DNA of 64,000 bases from Flavobacterium oreochromis (GTDB lineage: Bacteria > Bacteroidota > Bacteroidia > Flavobacteriales > Flavobacteriaceae): positions 2,300,001 through 2,364,000 of the forward strand of contig NZ_CP067377.1 of the NCBI RefSeq assembly GCF_019565455.1, read 5' to 3'. The notes beneath the pieces were generated by a model, which made no database searches, was not told the DNA's origin, and saw nothing but the letters and a program-made list of their open reading frames with translations. Below are positions 38,198 to 47,545 of this stretch, piece after piece. Numbering within the stretch: position 1 is the stretch's first letter; every line of letters begins with the position of its first letter. The position numbers were made by a program, and so were the translations under genes.

Positions 38198-39586
38198 ATG
38201 GTTAAACAAAAGACCATTCAGTCAGAAATTACACTAAAAGGAGTTGGTTTACATACAGGTAAAGAAGTTACAATGACTTTTAAGCCCGCTCCCATAAATA
38301 ATGGTTTTACTTTTATACGTGTTGATTTAGAAGGACAACCTATTATTGAAGCAGATGCAAATTATGTTGTTAATACACAAAGAGGTACAAATTTAGAAAA
38401 GTTAGGAGTTATGATTCAAACTCCTGAACATGTTTTGGCAGCACTAGTAGGATGTGATTTAGATAACATAATTATAGAATTAGATGCGTCAGAATTACCT
38501 ATAATGGACGGTTCTTCCAAACATTTTGTCGAAGCTATCGAAAAAGTAGGATTAATAGATCAAGATGCAGAACGAGAAGTATATGTAGTAAAAGAAGTTA
38601 TTTCCTATTTAGATGAAGCAACAGGTAGTGAGATTACCGTTATTCCATCAGATGAATATTCTGTTACTACAATGGTAGATTTTGGAACAAAAGTATTAGG
38701 TACTCAGAATGCTTCAATGAAAAGTATTTCTGAATTTAAATCAGAAATAGCTTCTTGTAGAACTTTTAGTTTTTTACATGAGCTAGAAATGCTTTTAGAA
38801 CATGGTTTGATAAAAGGAGGAGATCTTAACAATGCTATTGTTTATGTTGATAAAGAATTGTCAAACGAAACAATGGAAAAATTAAGAGTCGCTTTTGGGA
38901 AAGATGAAATTTCAATTACACCAAATGGAGTACTTGATAATCTAACCTTACATTATCCAAACGAAGCAGCTCGTCATAAATTATTAGATGTTGTAGGAGA
39001 TTTAGCATTAATAGGCACTAAAATTAAAGGTAAAATTATAGCTAATAAGCCTGGACATTTTGTAAATACCCAGTTTGCTAAAAAAATAGCTAAAATCATA
39101 AAAAATGAACAACGTAACAATGTTCCCGTTTATGATTTAAATAAAGAACCTTTGATGGATATTCATAAAATAATGTCTATGCTCCCGCACAGACCGCCAT
39201 TTTTATTAGTAGATAGAATTTTGAGCATGACTGATACTCAAGTGGTAGGTTTGAAAAATGTAACTATGAACGAAGATTTCTTCATTGGACATTTTCCAGG
39301 AGCTCCTGTAATGCCTGGTGTTTTAATAGTTGAAGCAATGGCCCAAACAGGAGGAATATTAATTTTAAGTACAGTTCCTGATCCTGAAAATTACTTAACT
39401 TATTTTATGAAAATTGATAATGTTAAGTTTAAACATAAAGTTTTACCAGGTGATACTTTAATCTTTAAGCTAGAATTATTATCTCCAATAAGAAGAGGTA
39501 TTTGTCATATGCAGGGATACGCATTTGCTAATGGTAAATTAGTAGCAGAAGCCGAATTAATGGCTCAAATTGTTAAAAACCAATAA
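38198..39586 (+). CDS. lpxC-fabZ: LpxC-FabZ fusion: UDP-3-O-acyl-GlcNAc deacetylase / 3-hydroxyacyl-ACP dehydratase
   Basis: A natural two-domain protein of 462 residues. Residues 1-305 are LpxC, the zinc deacetylase committing to lipid A: zinc ligands are His in TPEHVLAAL and His/Asp in ARHKLLDVVGD. Residues 315-462 are FabZ, the dehydratase of fatty acid elongation, with MLPHRPPFLLVDRI, catalytic His in GHFPGAPVMPG and Glu in EAMAQTGG. The fusion is a known feature of Bacteroidota and ties the balance of lipid A and fatty acid synthesis to one polypeptide. The gene is intact and lies between lpxD and lpxA. Confidence 0.95.
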   Translation: MVKQKTIQSEITLKGVGLHTGKEVTMTFKPAPINNGFTFIRVDLEGQPIIEADANYVVNTQRGTNLEKLGVMIQTPEHVLAALVGCDLDNIIIELDASELPIMDGSSKHFVEAIEKVGLIDQDAEREVYVVKEVISYLDEATGSEITVIPSDEYSVTTMVDFGTKVLGTQNASMKSISEFKSEIASCRTFSFLHELEMLLEHGLIKGGDLNNAIVYVDKELSNETMEKLRVAFGKDEISITPNGVLDNLTLHYPNEAARHKLLDVVGDLALIGTKIKGKIIANKPGHFVNTQFAKKIAKIIKNEQRNNVPVYDLNKEPLMDIHKIMSMLPHRPPFLLVDRILSMTDTQVVGLKNVTMNEDFFIGHFPGAPVMPGVLIVEAMAQTGGILILSTVPDPENYLTYFMKIDNVKFKHKVLPGDTLIFKLELLSPIRRGICHMQGYAFANGKLVAEAELMAQIVKNQ

Positions 39587-39643
39587 AGGTATAGTGTTTA
39601 AAATATAAAACACTAACTAGTTTAAACGTATAATAAATTAGAA

Positions 39644-40428
39644 ATGAATCAACCATTAGCATATGTACATCCAGGGGCTAAAATTGCAAAAATGTTGTAA
39701 TTGAGCCTTTTACAACGATACATAATAATGTGGTAATAGGAGAAGGAACTTGGATAGGTTCAAATGTAACGATTATGGAAGGAGCTCGTATAGGTAAAAA
39801 TTGTAACATTTTTCCTGGAGCCGTTATATCAGCTGTTCCGCAAGATCTAAAATTTGGAGGCGAAGATTCCTTGGCTGTTATAGGTGATAATACTACCATT
39901 AGAGAATGTGTTACCATTAACAGAGGAACACTAGCGTCCGGTCAGACAATAATAGGTAGTAACTGTTTAATTATGGCCACAGCACATGTTGCTCATGATT
40001 GTCATATAGGAAATAATGCTATTATTGTAAATGGTGTAGCATTAGCAGGTCACGTTACAGTTGGAGACTACGCAGTAATTGGAGGATTAGCAGCAGTTCA
40101 TCAATTTATATCTATTGGAGATCACGCTATGATATCAGGAGGATCATTGGTTCGTAAAGACGTACCTCCTTATACAAAAGCAGCTAAAGAGCCATTATCT
40201 TATGTAGGAATTAATTCAGTAGGACTCAGAAGAAGAGGTTTTTCTACTGAAAAAATTAGAGAGATTCAAGATATATACAGAATTTTATATCAAAAAAACT
40301 ATAATACAACTCAAGCATTAGCAATCATTGAAGCAGAAATGACAGCTACTCCCGAGCGCGATGAAATTCTTGATTTTATTAGAAATTCATCAAGAGGAAT
40401 TATGAAAGGTTATACAGGAAATATTTAA
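39644..40428 (+). CDS. lpxA: acyl-ACP--UDP-N-acetylglucosamine O-acyltransferase LpxA, frameshifted near the N terminus
   Basis: First step of lipid A synthesis: 3-O-acylation of UDP-GlcNAc. The restored protein has about 261 residues, with left-handed beta-helix hexapeptides (IGEGTWIGSNVTIMEGARIG), the catalytic His region NCLIMATAHVAHDCHIG, AVHQFISIGDHA, and the C-terminal helical domain with LRRRGFSTEKI. One A is missing from the run 39688-39692; without it the protein would stop after 18 codons. LpxA is normally essential in this group, so the break is almost certainly an error. It is 20 bp from efp. Confidence 0.92.
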
Positions 40429-40448
40429 AAAAAAATAGTAAAATAGAA

Positions 40449-41015
40449 ATGGCAAGTACGGCAGACATTAGAAACGGATTGTGTATTAAGTATAATCACG
40501 ATATTTTTAAAATCGTTGAATTTTTACATGTTAAACCAGGGAAAGGACCTGCTTTCGTTAGAACCAAGTTAAAATCATTGACATCAGGAAAAGTATTGGA
40601 CAATACTTTCTCAGCAGGTCATAAAATTGATGTAGTAAGAGTTGAAACACATACTTATCAATACTTATACAACGAAGGATCAGAATTTCATTTTATGAAT
40701 CAAGAAACCTTTGAGCAAATAACTTTAAATAAAGATATTTTAGATGCTCCTGATTTATTAAAAGAAGGCACGAATGTAATGGTACAAATTAATACAGAAA
40801 CAGAAATGCCTTTATCTGTAGATATGCCAGCTTCAGTAGTTTTAGAAGTAACTTATGCAGAACCAGGGGTGAAAGGAAATACAGCGACTAATGCGACAAA
40901 GCCCGCTACTGTAGAAACAGGAGCACAAGTTAATGTACCTTTATTTATTAATGAAGGAGATAAAATTAAAATAGATACAGCAACAGGCGCTTATATGGAG
41001 CGTGTTAAGGAATAA
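40449..41015 (+). CDS. efp: translation elongation factor P
   Basis: EF-P binds stalled ribosomes at polyproline sequences and promotes peptide bond formation. The 188-residue protein has the KOW-like first domain with loop [10 protein letters not shown]; Lys32 at its tip is the position modified in other bacteria. Two OB domains follow, ending [26 protein letters not shown]. No EpmA, EpmB or EarP modification gene is near. Its stop overlaps the start of the next gene by one base (TAATG), so the two are translationally coupled. Confidence 0.95.
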   Translation: MASTADIRNGLCIKYNHDIFKIVEFLHVKPGKGPAFVRTKLKSLTSGKVLDNTFSAGHKIDVVRVETHTYQYLYNEGSEFHFMNQETFEQITLNKDILDAPDLLKEGTNVMVQINTETEMPLSVDMPASVVLEVTYAEPGVKGNTATNATKPATVETGAQVNVPLFINEGDKIKIDTATGAYMERVKE

Positions 41016-41956
41016 TGAGGTTTCTTAGACAATATAGTTTAAAGGAAATAGCGTCTATTATAAATTGTAAATTTATAGGAGACGCTAATTTTCCTGTTTT
41101 AGGAATGAATGAAATACATGTGGTTCAATCAGGCGATATTGTTTTTGTAGACCATCCTAAATATTATGATAAAGCTCTACAATCTGCAGCTACAATTATT
41201 TTAATAAATAAAGAAGTAGATTGTCCTGAAGGAAAAGCATTGTTAATTTCAGAAGACCCTTTTAGAGATTTTAATTTTCTTACCCAATATTTTAAACCAT
41301 TTCAAGCATCTAATACCTCTGTGTCCTCGACTGCTCAGATAGGAGAAAATACTATAATACAACCTAACTGTTTTATTGGAAATAATGTAAAAATAGGTTC
41401 GAATTGCCTAATTCACTCTAATGTATCTATTTATGATCATACCGTTATTGGAGATAACGTTATTATTCATTCAGGAACCATTATTGGAGCAGACGCATTT
41501 TATTATAAAAAAAGACCAGAAGGATTTGATCAATTATTATCAGGAGGAAGAGTTGTGCTTGAAGATAATGTAGGTATCGGAGCATTATGTACAATTGATA
41601 AAGGAGTTACAGGTGATACTACTATAGGAGAAGGTACAAAAATAGATAATCAAGTACATGTAGGACATGATACCATAATAGGTAAAAGATGTTTAATCGC
41701 TTCACAAACAGGTATTGCAGGTTGTGTTGTTATAGAAGATGAAGTTACATTGTGGGGTCAAGTAGGAATTACAAGTAGTATAAAGATAGGAAGTAAAGCA
41801 GTGGTAATGGGGCAAACTGGTGTTACAAAATCACTGGAAGGATCAAAAGTTTACTTTGGTACACCAGTAGAAGAATCACGAGAAAAACTAAAACAATTAG
41901 CAAATCTTAAAAAAATACCAGAAATACTTAGTAAGCTTAATCAAAACGACGAATAA
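41015..41956 (+). CDS. second LpxD-like left-handed beta-helix acyltransferase
   Basis: A 313-residue paralogue of LpxD with the same plan. It has an N-terminal uridine-binding-like domain ([34 protein letters not shown]), then hexapeptide repeats ([20 protein letters not shown]) with the candidate catalytic His in [14 protein letters not shown], and a short C-terminal tail. It lacks the longer C-terminal extension of LpxD. Coupled to efp by a one-base overlap. Flavobacteria regularly carry this second copy; whether it has different acyl or sugar specificity is not known to me. A hairpin at 41963-42007 lies behind it. Confidence 0.82.
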   Translation: MRFLRQYSLKEIASIINCKFIGDANFPVLGMNEIHVVQSGDIVFVDHPKYYDKALQSAATIILINKEVDCPEGKALLISEDPFRDFNFLTQYFKPFQASNTSVSSTAQIGENTIIQPNCFIGNNVKIGSNCLIHSNVSIYDHTVIGDNVIIHSGTIIGADAFYYKKRPEGFDQLLSGGRVVLEDNVGIGALCTIDKGVTGDTTIGEGTKIDNQVHVGHDTIIGKRCLIASQTGIAGCVVIEDEVTLWGQVGITSSIKIGSKAVVMGQTGVTKSLEGSKVYFGTPVEESREKLKQLANLKKIPEILSKLNQNDE

Positions 41957-41962
41957 ATAAGT

Positions 41963-42007
41963 ATAAAATTAGATTGAATATATAAAATATTAAAAGTCTA
42001 ATTTTAT
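41963..42007 (+). terminator. hairpin behind the lipid A cluster
   Basis: ATAAAATTAGA (41963-41973) and TCTAATTTTAT (41997-42007) pair perfectly over 11 AT-rich base pairs with a 23-nt loop. No strong T tract follows, so the terminator role is only likely. Confidence 0.45.
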
Positions 42008-42128
42008 TAAAAAGATAAAGGTTAGTTTTAGTCCTCTTTTTGTATGATTCACTCTACCGTAAAGAGATTAATACGACATAAAAGATATATTCTTTTCAAA
42101 AATAATTTTAAAGTAAGAGTAAAAGGTT

Positions 42129-42136
42129 TACTTTTG
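42129..42136 (+). promoter_or_regulatory. -7 box of sucD
   Basis: TACTTTTG, 34 bp before the sucD ATG, fits the TAnnTTTG consensus; no clear -33 element. Confidence 0.4.
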
Positions 42137-42170
42137 CGTCATATATTTTATAACAAACAATACACATATT

Positions 42171-43043
42171 ATGAGTGTTTTAGTAAATAAAGATTCAAAA
42201 ATAATCGTACAAGGTTTTACAGGAAGTGAAGGTACTTTCCATGCTTCGCAAATGATAGAGTACGGAACTAACGTAGTAGGAGGAGTTACTCCTGGTAAAG
42301 GAGGTTCTACACATTTAGATCGTCCTGTATTTAATACTGTTAAAGATGCAGTAGATCAAGCAGGTGCAGATACATCTATTATTTTTGTACCGCCAGCATT
42401 TGCGGCGGATGCTATTATGGAAGCAGCTGATGCAGGTATTAAAGTTATTATCTGTATTACTGAAGGTATTCCAGTGGCTGATATGATTAAAGCATATGAT
42501 TACATCAAAGGAAGAGGTTGTAGGTTAGTAGGACCTAACTGTCCAGGTGTAATTACTCCAGAGGAAGCAAAAGTAGGTATTATGCCAGGTTTTGTTTTCA
42601 AAAAGGGAAATATTGGTATTGTGTCTAAGTCAGGTACTCTTACTTATGAAGCAGCTGACCAAGTTGTTCGTCAAGGATTTGGAATTACTACAGCTATTGG
42701 TATTGGTGGTGATCCTATCATTGGTACGACTACAAAAGAAGCAGTTGAGTTATTAATGAATGATCCTGAAACTCATTGTATTATTATGATTGGTGAAATT
42801 GGAGGACAATTAGAAGCTGACGCTGCCAAATGGATTAAAGCAGATGGTAATCGTAAGCCAGTTGTTGGATTTATTGCAGGAGAAACAGCTCCAAAGGGAC
42901 GTACAATGGGGCATGCAGGTGCTATTGTAGGCGGTGCTGATGACACAGCTGAAGCTAAGAAACGTATCATGAGAGAAAATGGTATTCACGTAGTAGATTC
43001 ACCAGCTGAAATTGGTAAAAAAGTAAAAGAAGTATTAGGATAA
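42171..43043 (+). CDS. sucD: succinyl-CoA synthetase (ligase) alpha subunit
   Basis: Citric acid cycle enzyme subunit that binds CoA and carries the phosphohistidine intermediate. Its 290 residues hold the CoA-binding fold ([32 protein letters not shown]) and the active-site histidine in [11 protein letters not shown]. The beta subunit gene sucC is not in the window, so the two subunits are encoded apart, unlike the sucCD operon of many bacteria. The gene is intact, with a terminator at 43090. Confidence 0.95.
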   Translation: MSVLVNKDSKIIVQGFTGSEGTFHASQMIEYGTNVVGGVTPGKGGSTHLDRPVFNTVKDAVDQAGADTSIIFVPPAFAADAIMEAADAGIKVIICITEGIPVADMIKAYDYIKGRGCRLVGPNCPGVITPEEAKVGIMPGFVFKKGNIGIVSKSGTLTYEAADQVVRQGFGITTAIGIGGDPIIGTTTKEAVELLMNDPETHCIIMIGEIGGQLEADAAKWIKADGNRKPVVGFIAGETAPKGRTMGHAGAIVGGADDTAEAKKRIMRENGIHVVDSPAEIGKKVKEVLG

Positions 43044-43089
43044 TTATTTGTATATAAAATAAGGTTCTCAACCTAAAAAGATACTTAAA

Positions 43090-43119
43090 AATAAGCCCAT
43101 TTATTGGGCTTATTTTTTT
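43090..43119 (+). terminator. terminator after sucD
   Basis: ATAAGCCCA (43091-43099) pairs with TGGGCTTAT (43105-43113) around a 5-nt loop and a run of T follows. Confidence 0.88.
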
Positions 43120-43463
43120 ATATATTCTGTTTGTTAATTATAGTTACTCTCTAAGTCAATTTTAATTTTAATAAAATTATTCAATTACATTTTAAAAATT
43201 ATCTAATTCAGTTTTTGTAATTTTCGCCAATACTTTTATTCTGCCGATTTTATTTCTATGCAATTATTAACTGTTAGAAAAAAATTAAATAGAGTATTGA
43301 AAAGTAAAAAAATGAATACTATATTTTATAAAATAATTTTTTTATTCAAACAAAAATGTTTTTTTGTGTAAATTATTTATCAAATAGTTTTAAAAAATAA
43401 ATAAAAATTGTATTTTAAGTTAAATTTATTTAATTTGCACTATAACTTTACCCACATTTAATA
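43120..43463. other. intergenic, no supported feature
   Basis: About 340 bp of very AT-rich DNA between the sucD terminator and the acyl-CoA ligase gene. It must hold the ligase promoter, but I find no convincing TTTG/TAnnTTTG pair and no stable hairpin. Confidence 0.5.
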
Positions 43464-45236
43464 ATGACGAACATTACAAGATTATTTGATTTTCCTTATT
43501 ATCAGCTAGAACAGAACAACTTACCAGATGCGCTGGTTACAAAATATAATGGAAAATGGGTTAAAACGTCTACCCAAGAATATTTAGATAAAGCAAATGC
43601 CGTTTCGAGAGCACTTATTGCCATGGGGGTGCAAAAAGATGATAAAATAGCAATTATATCATCCAATAACAGAACAGAATGGAATATTATGGATATAGGA
43701 GTGTTGCAAATTGGAGCTCAAACAGTTCCTATTTACCCAACTATATCGGAGCAAGATTACGAATATATTTTAAATCATTCAGAATCCAAGTATTGTTTCG
43801 TATCTGATAAAGAAGTTCTGAAAAAACTAAATTCAATAAAAGCCAATGTAACTAGCTTGGTTGGAGTTTTTACTTTTGATGAAATTTCAGATGAAAAAAA
43901 TTGGGCTGATTTATTGGTTATAGGAAAAGATACAAGTACACAAAACTTAGTTGAAGAGCGTAAAAATAATGTCAAGCCAAGTGATTTAGCAACTATTATT
44001 TATACATCAGGTACTACAGGTAAACCTAAAGGAGTCATGTTATCTCATAATAATATTGTATCCAATGTTTTAAATAGTTCGGATAGGATACCATTAGTAG
44101 CTGGTAAAGCAAAGGCTATGAGTTTTCTACCTATTTGTCATATCTTTGAGAGAGTTATTCTATATATTTATCAATATTATTCTATTTCAATTTATTTTGC
44201 TGAATCGATTGATAAAATCTCAGATAATTTTAAAGAAGTTCAGCCAGATGTGTTTACCGTTGTTCCTAGATTATTAGAAAAAGTATATGATAAAATTTAT
44301 GCTAAAGGAACAGAGTTAACAGGTCTTAAAAAGAAAATCTTCTTCTGGGCTGTTGAGCTAGGTTTAAAATACCAACCATATGGTCAAAACGGATGGTGGT
44401 ATGAATTTCAATTAAAAATTGCTCGTAAATTAATATTCAGTAAATGGCAAGAAGCTTTAGGAGGAAACGTTAAGCTAATGGTTTCTGGTAGTGCTGCATT
44501 ACAAACTCGATTAACACGTGTATTTTCAGCTGCTGGAATGCCTGTAATGGAAGGTTACGGTTTAACAGAAACATCTCCAGTTATAAGTGTAAATGATATG
44601 CGTAATGGCTTATTTCGTATAGGAGCCGTAGGTAAACCAATAAAAAATGTAGAAGTCAAAATAGCTGAAGATGGTGAAATTCTTTTCAGAGGTCCCAATC
44701 TAATGATGGGGTATTATAAAGATCAAGCACAGACTGATGAAGTTATTAAAAATGGATATTTTCATACAGGAGATATTGGAGAATTTGATAAAGATGGCTT
44801 TTTACGCATAACTGATCGTAAAAAAGAAATGTTTAAAACTTCAGGAGGGAAGTATGTAGCTCCTCAAATCCTAGAAAATACATTCAAACAATCTCGATTT
44901 ATAGAACAAATAATGGTCATTGGAGAAGGACAAAAAATGCCTGCTGCTATTATACAACCTGCTTTTGAATTTATAAGAGAATGGGCTCATATTCATCATG
45001 TGAATATTGGTACTACAAATGAAGAGCTTATTCAAAATCAAGAAGTTATTAAGAGGATTTATCAGGAGATAAATCATTTTAATGCTAAATTTGGAAATTG
45101 GGAGCAAGTTAAGAAGTTCGAACTAACATCCGATGTTTGGTCAATAGATGGAGGGCAACTTACTCCAACTCTAAAATTAAAGCGAAAAGTAGTTTTAGAA
45201 AAATATAAAGATCTTTATGCTAAAATTTATGAATAA
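43464..45236 (+). CDS. long-chain fatty acid--CoA ligase (AMP-forming)
   Basis: Activates fatty acids to acyl-CoA through an acyl-adenylate. The 590-residue protein has the AMP-binding P-loop IIYTSGTTGKPKGVMLSH, the motif EGYGLTETSPV, the hinge region FHTGDIGEFDKDGFLRITDRKKE and a catalytic lysine near the C terminus (GGQLTPTLKLKRK). The layout fits bacterial long-chain enzymes of the FadD15 type. The stop codon lies inside a perfect 36-bp palindrome (45226-45261), with a more usual terminator at 45318-45344. Confidence 0.9.
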   Translation: MTNITRLFDFPYYQLEQNNLPDALVTKYNGKWVKTSTQEYLDKANAVSRALIAMGVQKDDKIAIISSNNRTEWNIMDIGVLQIGAQTVPIYPTISEQDYEYILNHSESKYCFVSDKEVLKKLNSIKANVTSLVGVFTFDEISDEKNWADLLVIGKDTSTQNLVEERKNNVKPSDLATIIYTSGTTGKPKGVMLSHNNIVSNVLNSSDRIPLVAGKAKAMSFLPICHIFERVILYIYQYYSISIYFAESIDKISDNFKEVQPDVFTVVPRLLEKVYDKIYAKGTELTGLKKKIFFWAVELGLKYQPYGQNGWWYEFQLKIARKLIFSKWQEALGGNVKLMVSGSAALQTRLTRVFSAAGMPVMEGYGLTETSPVISVNDMRNGLFRIGAVGKPIKNVEVKIAEDGEILFRGPNLMMGYYKDQAQTDEVIKNGYFHTGDIGEFDKDGFLRITDRKKEMFKTSGGKYVAPQILENTFKQSRFIEQIMVIGEGQKMPAAIIQPAFEFIREWAHIHHVNIGTTNEELIQNQEVIKRIYQEINHFNAKFGNWEQVKKFELTSDVWSIDGGQLTPTLKLKRKVVLEKYKDLYAKIYE

Positions 45237-45261
45237 ATCTTGTACAAGATTTATTCATAAA
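45226..45261. repeat. perfect 36-bp palindrome across the ligase stop codon
   Basis: The 18-bp left arm (TTTATGAATAAATCTTGT) is followed at once by its exact reverse complement, with no loop. The TAA stop of the acyl-CoA ligase (45234-45236) is in the left arm. No T tract follows. Confidence 0.8.
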
Positions 45262-45317
45262 GAAAAACTATTTTAAAAGTATAAAAAAATCAGTATTTTG
45301 TCATTATAAATTCTAGT

Positions 45318-45344
45318 AAATCATATTGTTGTATGATTTTTTTT
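45318..45344 (+). terminator. terminator downstream of the acyl-CoA ligase
   Basis: AAATCATA (45318-45325) pairs with TATGATTT (45332-45339) and the T tract runs to 45344. The stem is AT-rich, so efficiency may be moderate. Confidence 0.65.
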
Positions 45345-45479
45345 AGCTAAATGATAACTGATTTTTTATACTTTTATAAAAATTTTATTTTCTCTTGTTT
45401 TTAATAAGAATCAATAAAAAACACTGAATTTTTATAGAATAAATTCAATTAGAAAAATTTCTATTGTAATATTAAGCTT

Positions 45480-45503
45480 GGTTCTTACTTTAAAATAAGA
45501 ACC
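45480..45503 (-). terminator. hairpin behind the alpha/beta hydrolase gene
   Basis: GGTTCTTA (45480-45487) and TAAGAACC (45496-45503) pair perfectly. It lies 80 bp beyond the hydrolase stop on the minus strand but lacks a T tract there. The rest of 45345-45584 shows nothing else. Confidence 0.4.
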
Positions 45504-45584
45504 TATTTTAAAGAAAAGATATCTATTTGTTGATTTTATATTTAATTTTTTGTTCTAAAAAATATTATGTTAAAAAGAAAATGT

Positions 45585-46436
45585 CTAGTTTAAAAATTGA
45601 ATGCTAGCCTTTATTACATCATCATTTCCTAGTATTTTTCTATGACCTAACTTTTCAGTTTCAATAAAAGTTCCATTAGATAGTTCTCTATAAATATTTT
45701 TTCCACAAATTAAAGGAACTTCATGATCATCTTTATCATGGATGACTAAGGTAGGAATCTTAACATCTTTTGCTGCATTTGCAGCATCATAATTATCAAT
45801 AGATTCCCCAAAATTAGCTTCAAATTTTTCTTTCATTAGTTCTGCAATTTCTGGTCGTAAATGCAATTGTTTGATAAAAGAATATAAAACGTCAATAATT
45901 CTATCGGCAGCCCCAATTGTGACTATTTTTTTTACTTGTAATCCTCTTTTTACCGAATTAAGTAAAGACATACCTCCTAAAGAATGGCCAATAGCATATT
46001 CAAATGGACCAAATTGTTTTTCTAATTCAAAATTGCAAGCTATAAATTCAGTGATTAAAGTAGGGCTAGATTTAGACCTTCCATGTCCTGGTGCGTCATA
46101 ACTAATTGTAGAATACCCAAGCTTTAATAATTCATCAGCAATTTTAAAAAGTTGAGTACCTCTTCCTGACCAACCATGAACTAATAAAACTTTTTTTGTA
46201 CCATCTCCATAATGATAAACTTCTATTTGTTTGTTTATTTTAGGAATAAAAAGAGGTTCCTTTTTAGAATTTTGAACCATATGCCATTCTCTCTTTGGCG
46301 TTTTATGTTTTGTAGGAGTTGTAAATAGTCGAATACAAAACTTAGTTGTTAATCTTTTAGAAAAAAAGGCTAATCCCTTTGCAGTATAAATGATCATCTT
46401 AGGTACAGTAATACTCTTTTGTTTTTTCTTTTTCAA
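45585..46436 (-). CDS. alpha/beta hydrolase
   Basis: A 283-residue alpha/beta-hydrolase-fold protein. The oxyanion region is VLLVHGWSGRGTQLF, the nucleophile elbow is AIGHSLGGMSLLN (Ser), the acid is likely in VIHDKDDHEVPL, and the catalytic His in LGHRKILGND. The basic N terminus (KKKKQKSITVPKMIIYTAKGLAFF) might lie on the membrane. Substrate unknown. It is a single gene, convergent with the acyl-CoA ligase. Confidence 0.82.
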   Translation of the reverse strand: MKKKKQKSITVPKMIIYTAKGLAFFSKRLTTKFCIRLFTTPTKHKTPKREWHMVQNSKKEPLFIPKINKQIEVYHYGDGTKKVLLVHGWSGRGTQLFKIADELLKLGYSTISYDAPGHGRSKSSPTLITEFIACNFELEKQFGPFEYAIGHSLGGMSLLNSVKRGLQVKKIVTIGAADRIIDVLYSFIKQLHLRPEIAELMKEKFEANFGESIDNYDAANAAKDVKIPTLVIHDKDDHEVPLICGKNIYRELSNGTFIETEKLGHRKILGNDDVIKASIQFLN

Positions 46437-46669
46437 AATAGAATAGTTTTTTAAGGCTAAATTAATATAAATAAATTAATCGTAATAGCTATGTTTGAAA
46501 TATATAGATAGTGATTTTTTTAGCATAAGTAAATAAAAAAATAAGAAAAATCCTTGAAATAACCTTCGTTTTTTAAAGAATAAGAGGGTTTTATAGATGA
46601 AATTCTACTAGTTTTATAAGAATGACTTTTTAAAAAAATTGTAATTTTACTCTTTTAAAAATATAAGTA

Positions 46670-47485
46670 ATGAAAAAAACAATCGTATTCGGATTTAGTA
46701 TTTTATGTTTGATAACAGCATGTGCTAAAAATCCTTTTACAGGAAAAAGTACTATGGCATTAGTGCCTGATAGTCAAATTTTTCCAACAGCTTTTCAACA
46801 ATACAATCAGTTTTTATCTGAAAATAAAGTAATAAAAGGAACGGCTGATGCAAAACGCGTTGAAAATGTTGGAATAAAAATAAAAACAGCCGCTGAAAGA
46901 TGGTTAAACGCAAATGGAAATTCAACTTATTTAAAAAATTACGCTTGGGAATATAATTTAGTAGATAGTAAAGAGGTAAATGCTTGGTGTATGCCAGGAG
47001 GGAAAATAGTAGTTTATACAGGTATTTTGCCTATAACTAAAGATGATGCAGGAATGGCAGCAGTTATGGGACATGAAGTAGCACATGCGTTAGCAAATCA
47101 TGGGCAACAACGTATGAGTGCTGGTTTGTTACAACAAGCTGGAGCTATAGGGGTTGCTATTGCTACTAGTGGTAAATCTCAACAACAACAAACTGAGTTT
47201 ATGCAGTATTATGGATTAGCTTCTCAAGTAGGAGGAATGTTACCTTTTAGTAGAGCTCATGAATCAGAAGCAGATCAAATAGGATTATTACTTATGGCTA
47301 TTGCAGGTTATAATCCTGAAAACGCAGTATATGTGTGGGAACGTATGTCTGCCAAAGCGGGAGGACAAGCACCGCCTGAATTTATGAGTACGCACCCTAG
47401 TAATGAAACTCGTATTACCAATCTAAAACAATGGATTCCCAGTGTAAAAGCAGAAGCAGCTAAATTTGGTGTTGTATTTAAATAA
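46670..47485 (+). CDS. M48-family metallopeptidase lipoprotein (BepA/LoiP-like)
   Basis: A zinc peptidase of the envelope. The N terminus is a lipoprotein signal (lipobox ITAC) followed by AKNPFTGKS, typical of this subfamily. The zinc site is HEVAH (His135, Glu136, His139) with the third ligand in SRAHESEADQIGLLLM. Family relatives check outer-membrane protein assembly. The 271-residue length is normal and no repeat (TPR) domain is attached, unlike BepA. The gene ends with terminator 47501-47528. Confidence 0.9.
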   Translation: MKKTIVFGFSILCLITACAKNPFTGKSTMALVPDSQIFPTAFQQYNQFLSENKVIKGTADAKRVENVGIKIKTAAERWLNANGNSTYLKNYAWEYNLVDSKEVNAWCMPGGKIVVYTGILPITKDDAGMAAVMGHEVAHALANHGQQRMSAGLLQQAGAIGVAIATSGKSQQQQTEFMQYYGLASQVGGMLPFSRAHESEADQIGLLLMAIAGYNPENAVYVWERMSAKAGGQAPPEFMSTHPSNETRITNLKQWIPSVKAEAAKFGVVFK

Positions 47486-47500
47486 AAAAGATTACTTTAG

Positions 47501-47528
47501 AAGCCCCTAACAGGGGCTTTTATTTTTT
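47501..47528 (+). terminator. terminator after the M48 peptidase
   Basis: AAGCCCCT and AGGGGCTT form a tight GC-rich hairpin with a small loop, followed by TTATTTTTT. Confidence 0.88.
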
Positions 47529-47545
47529 AATTTAAATTACAAAAA

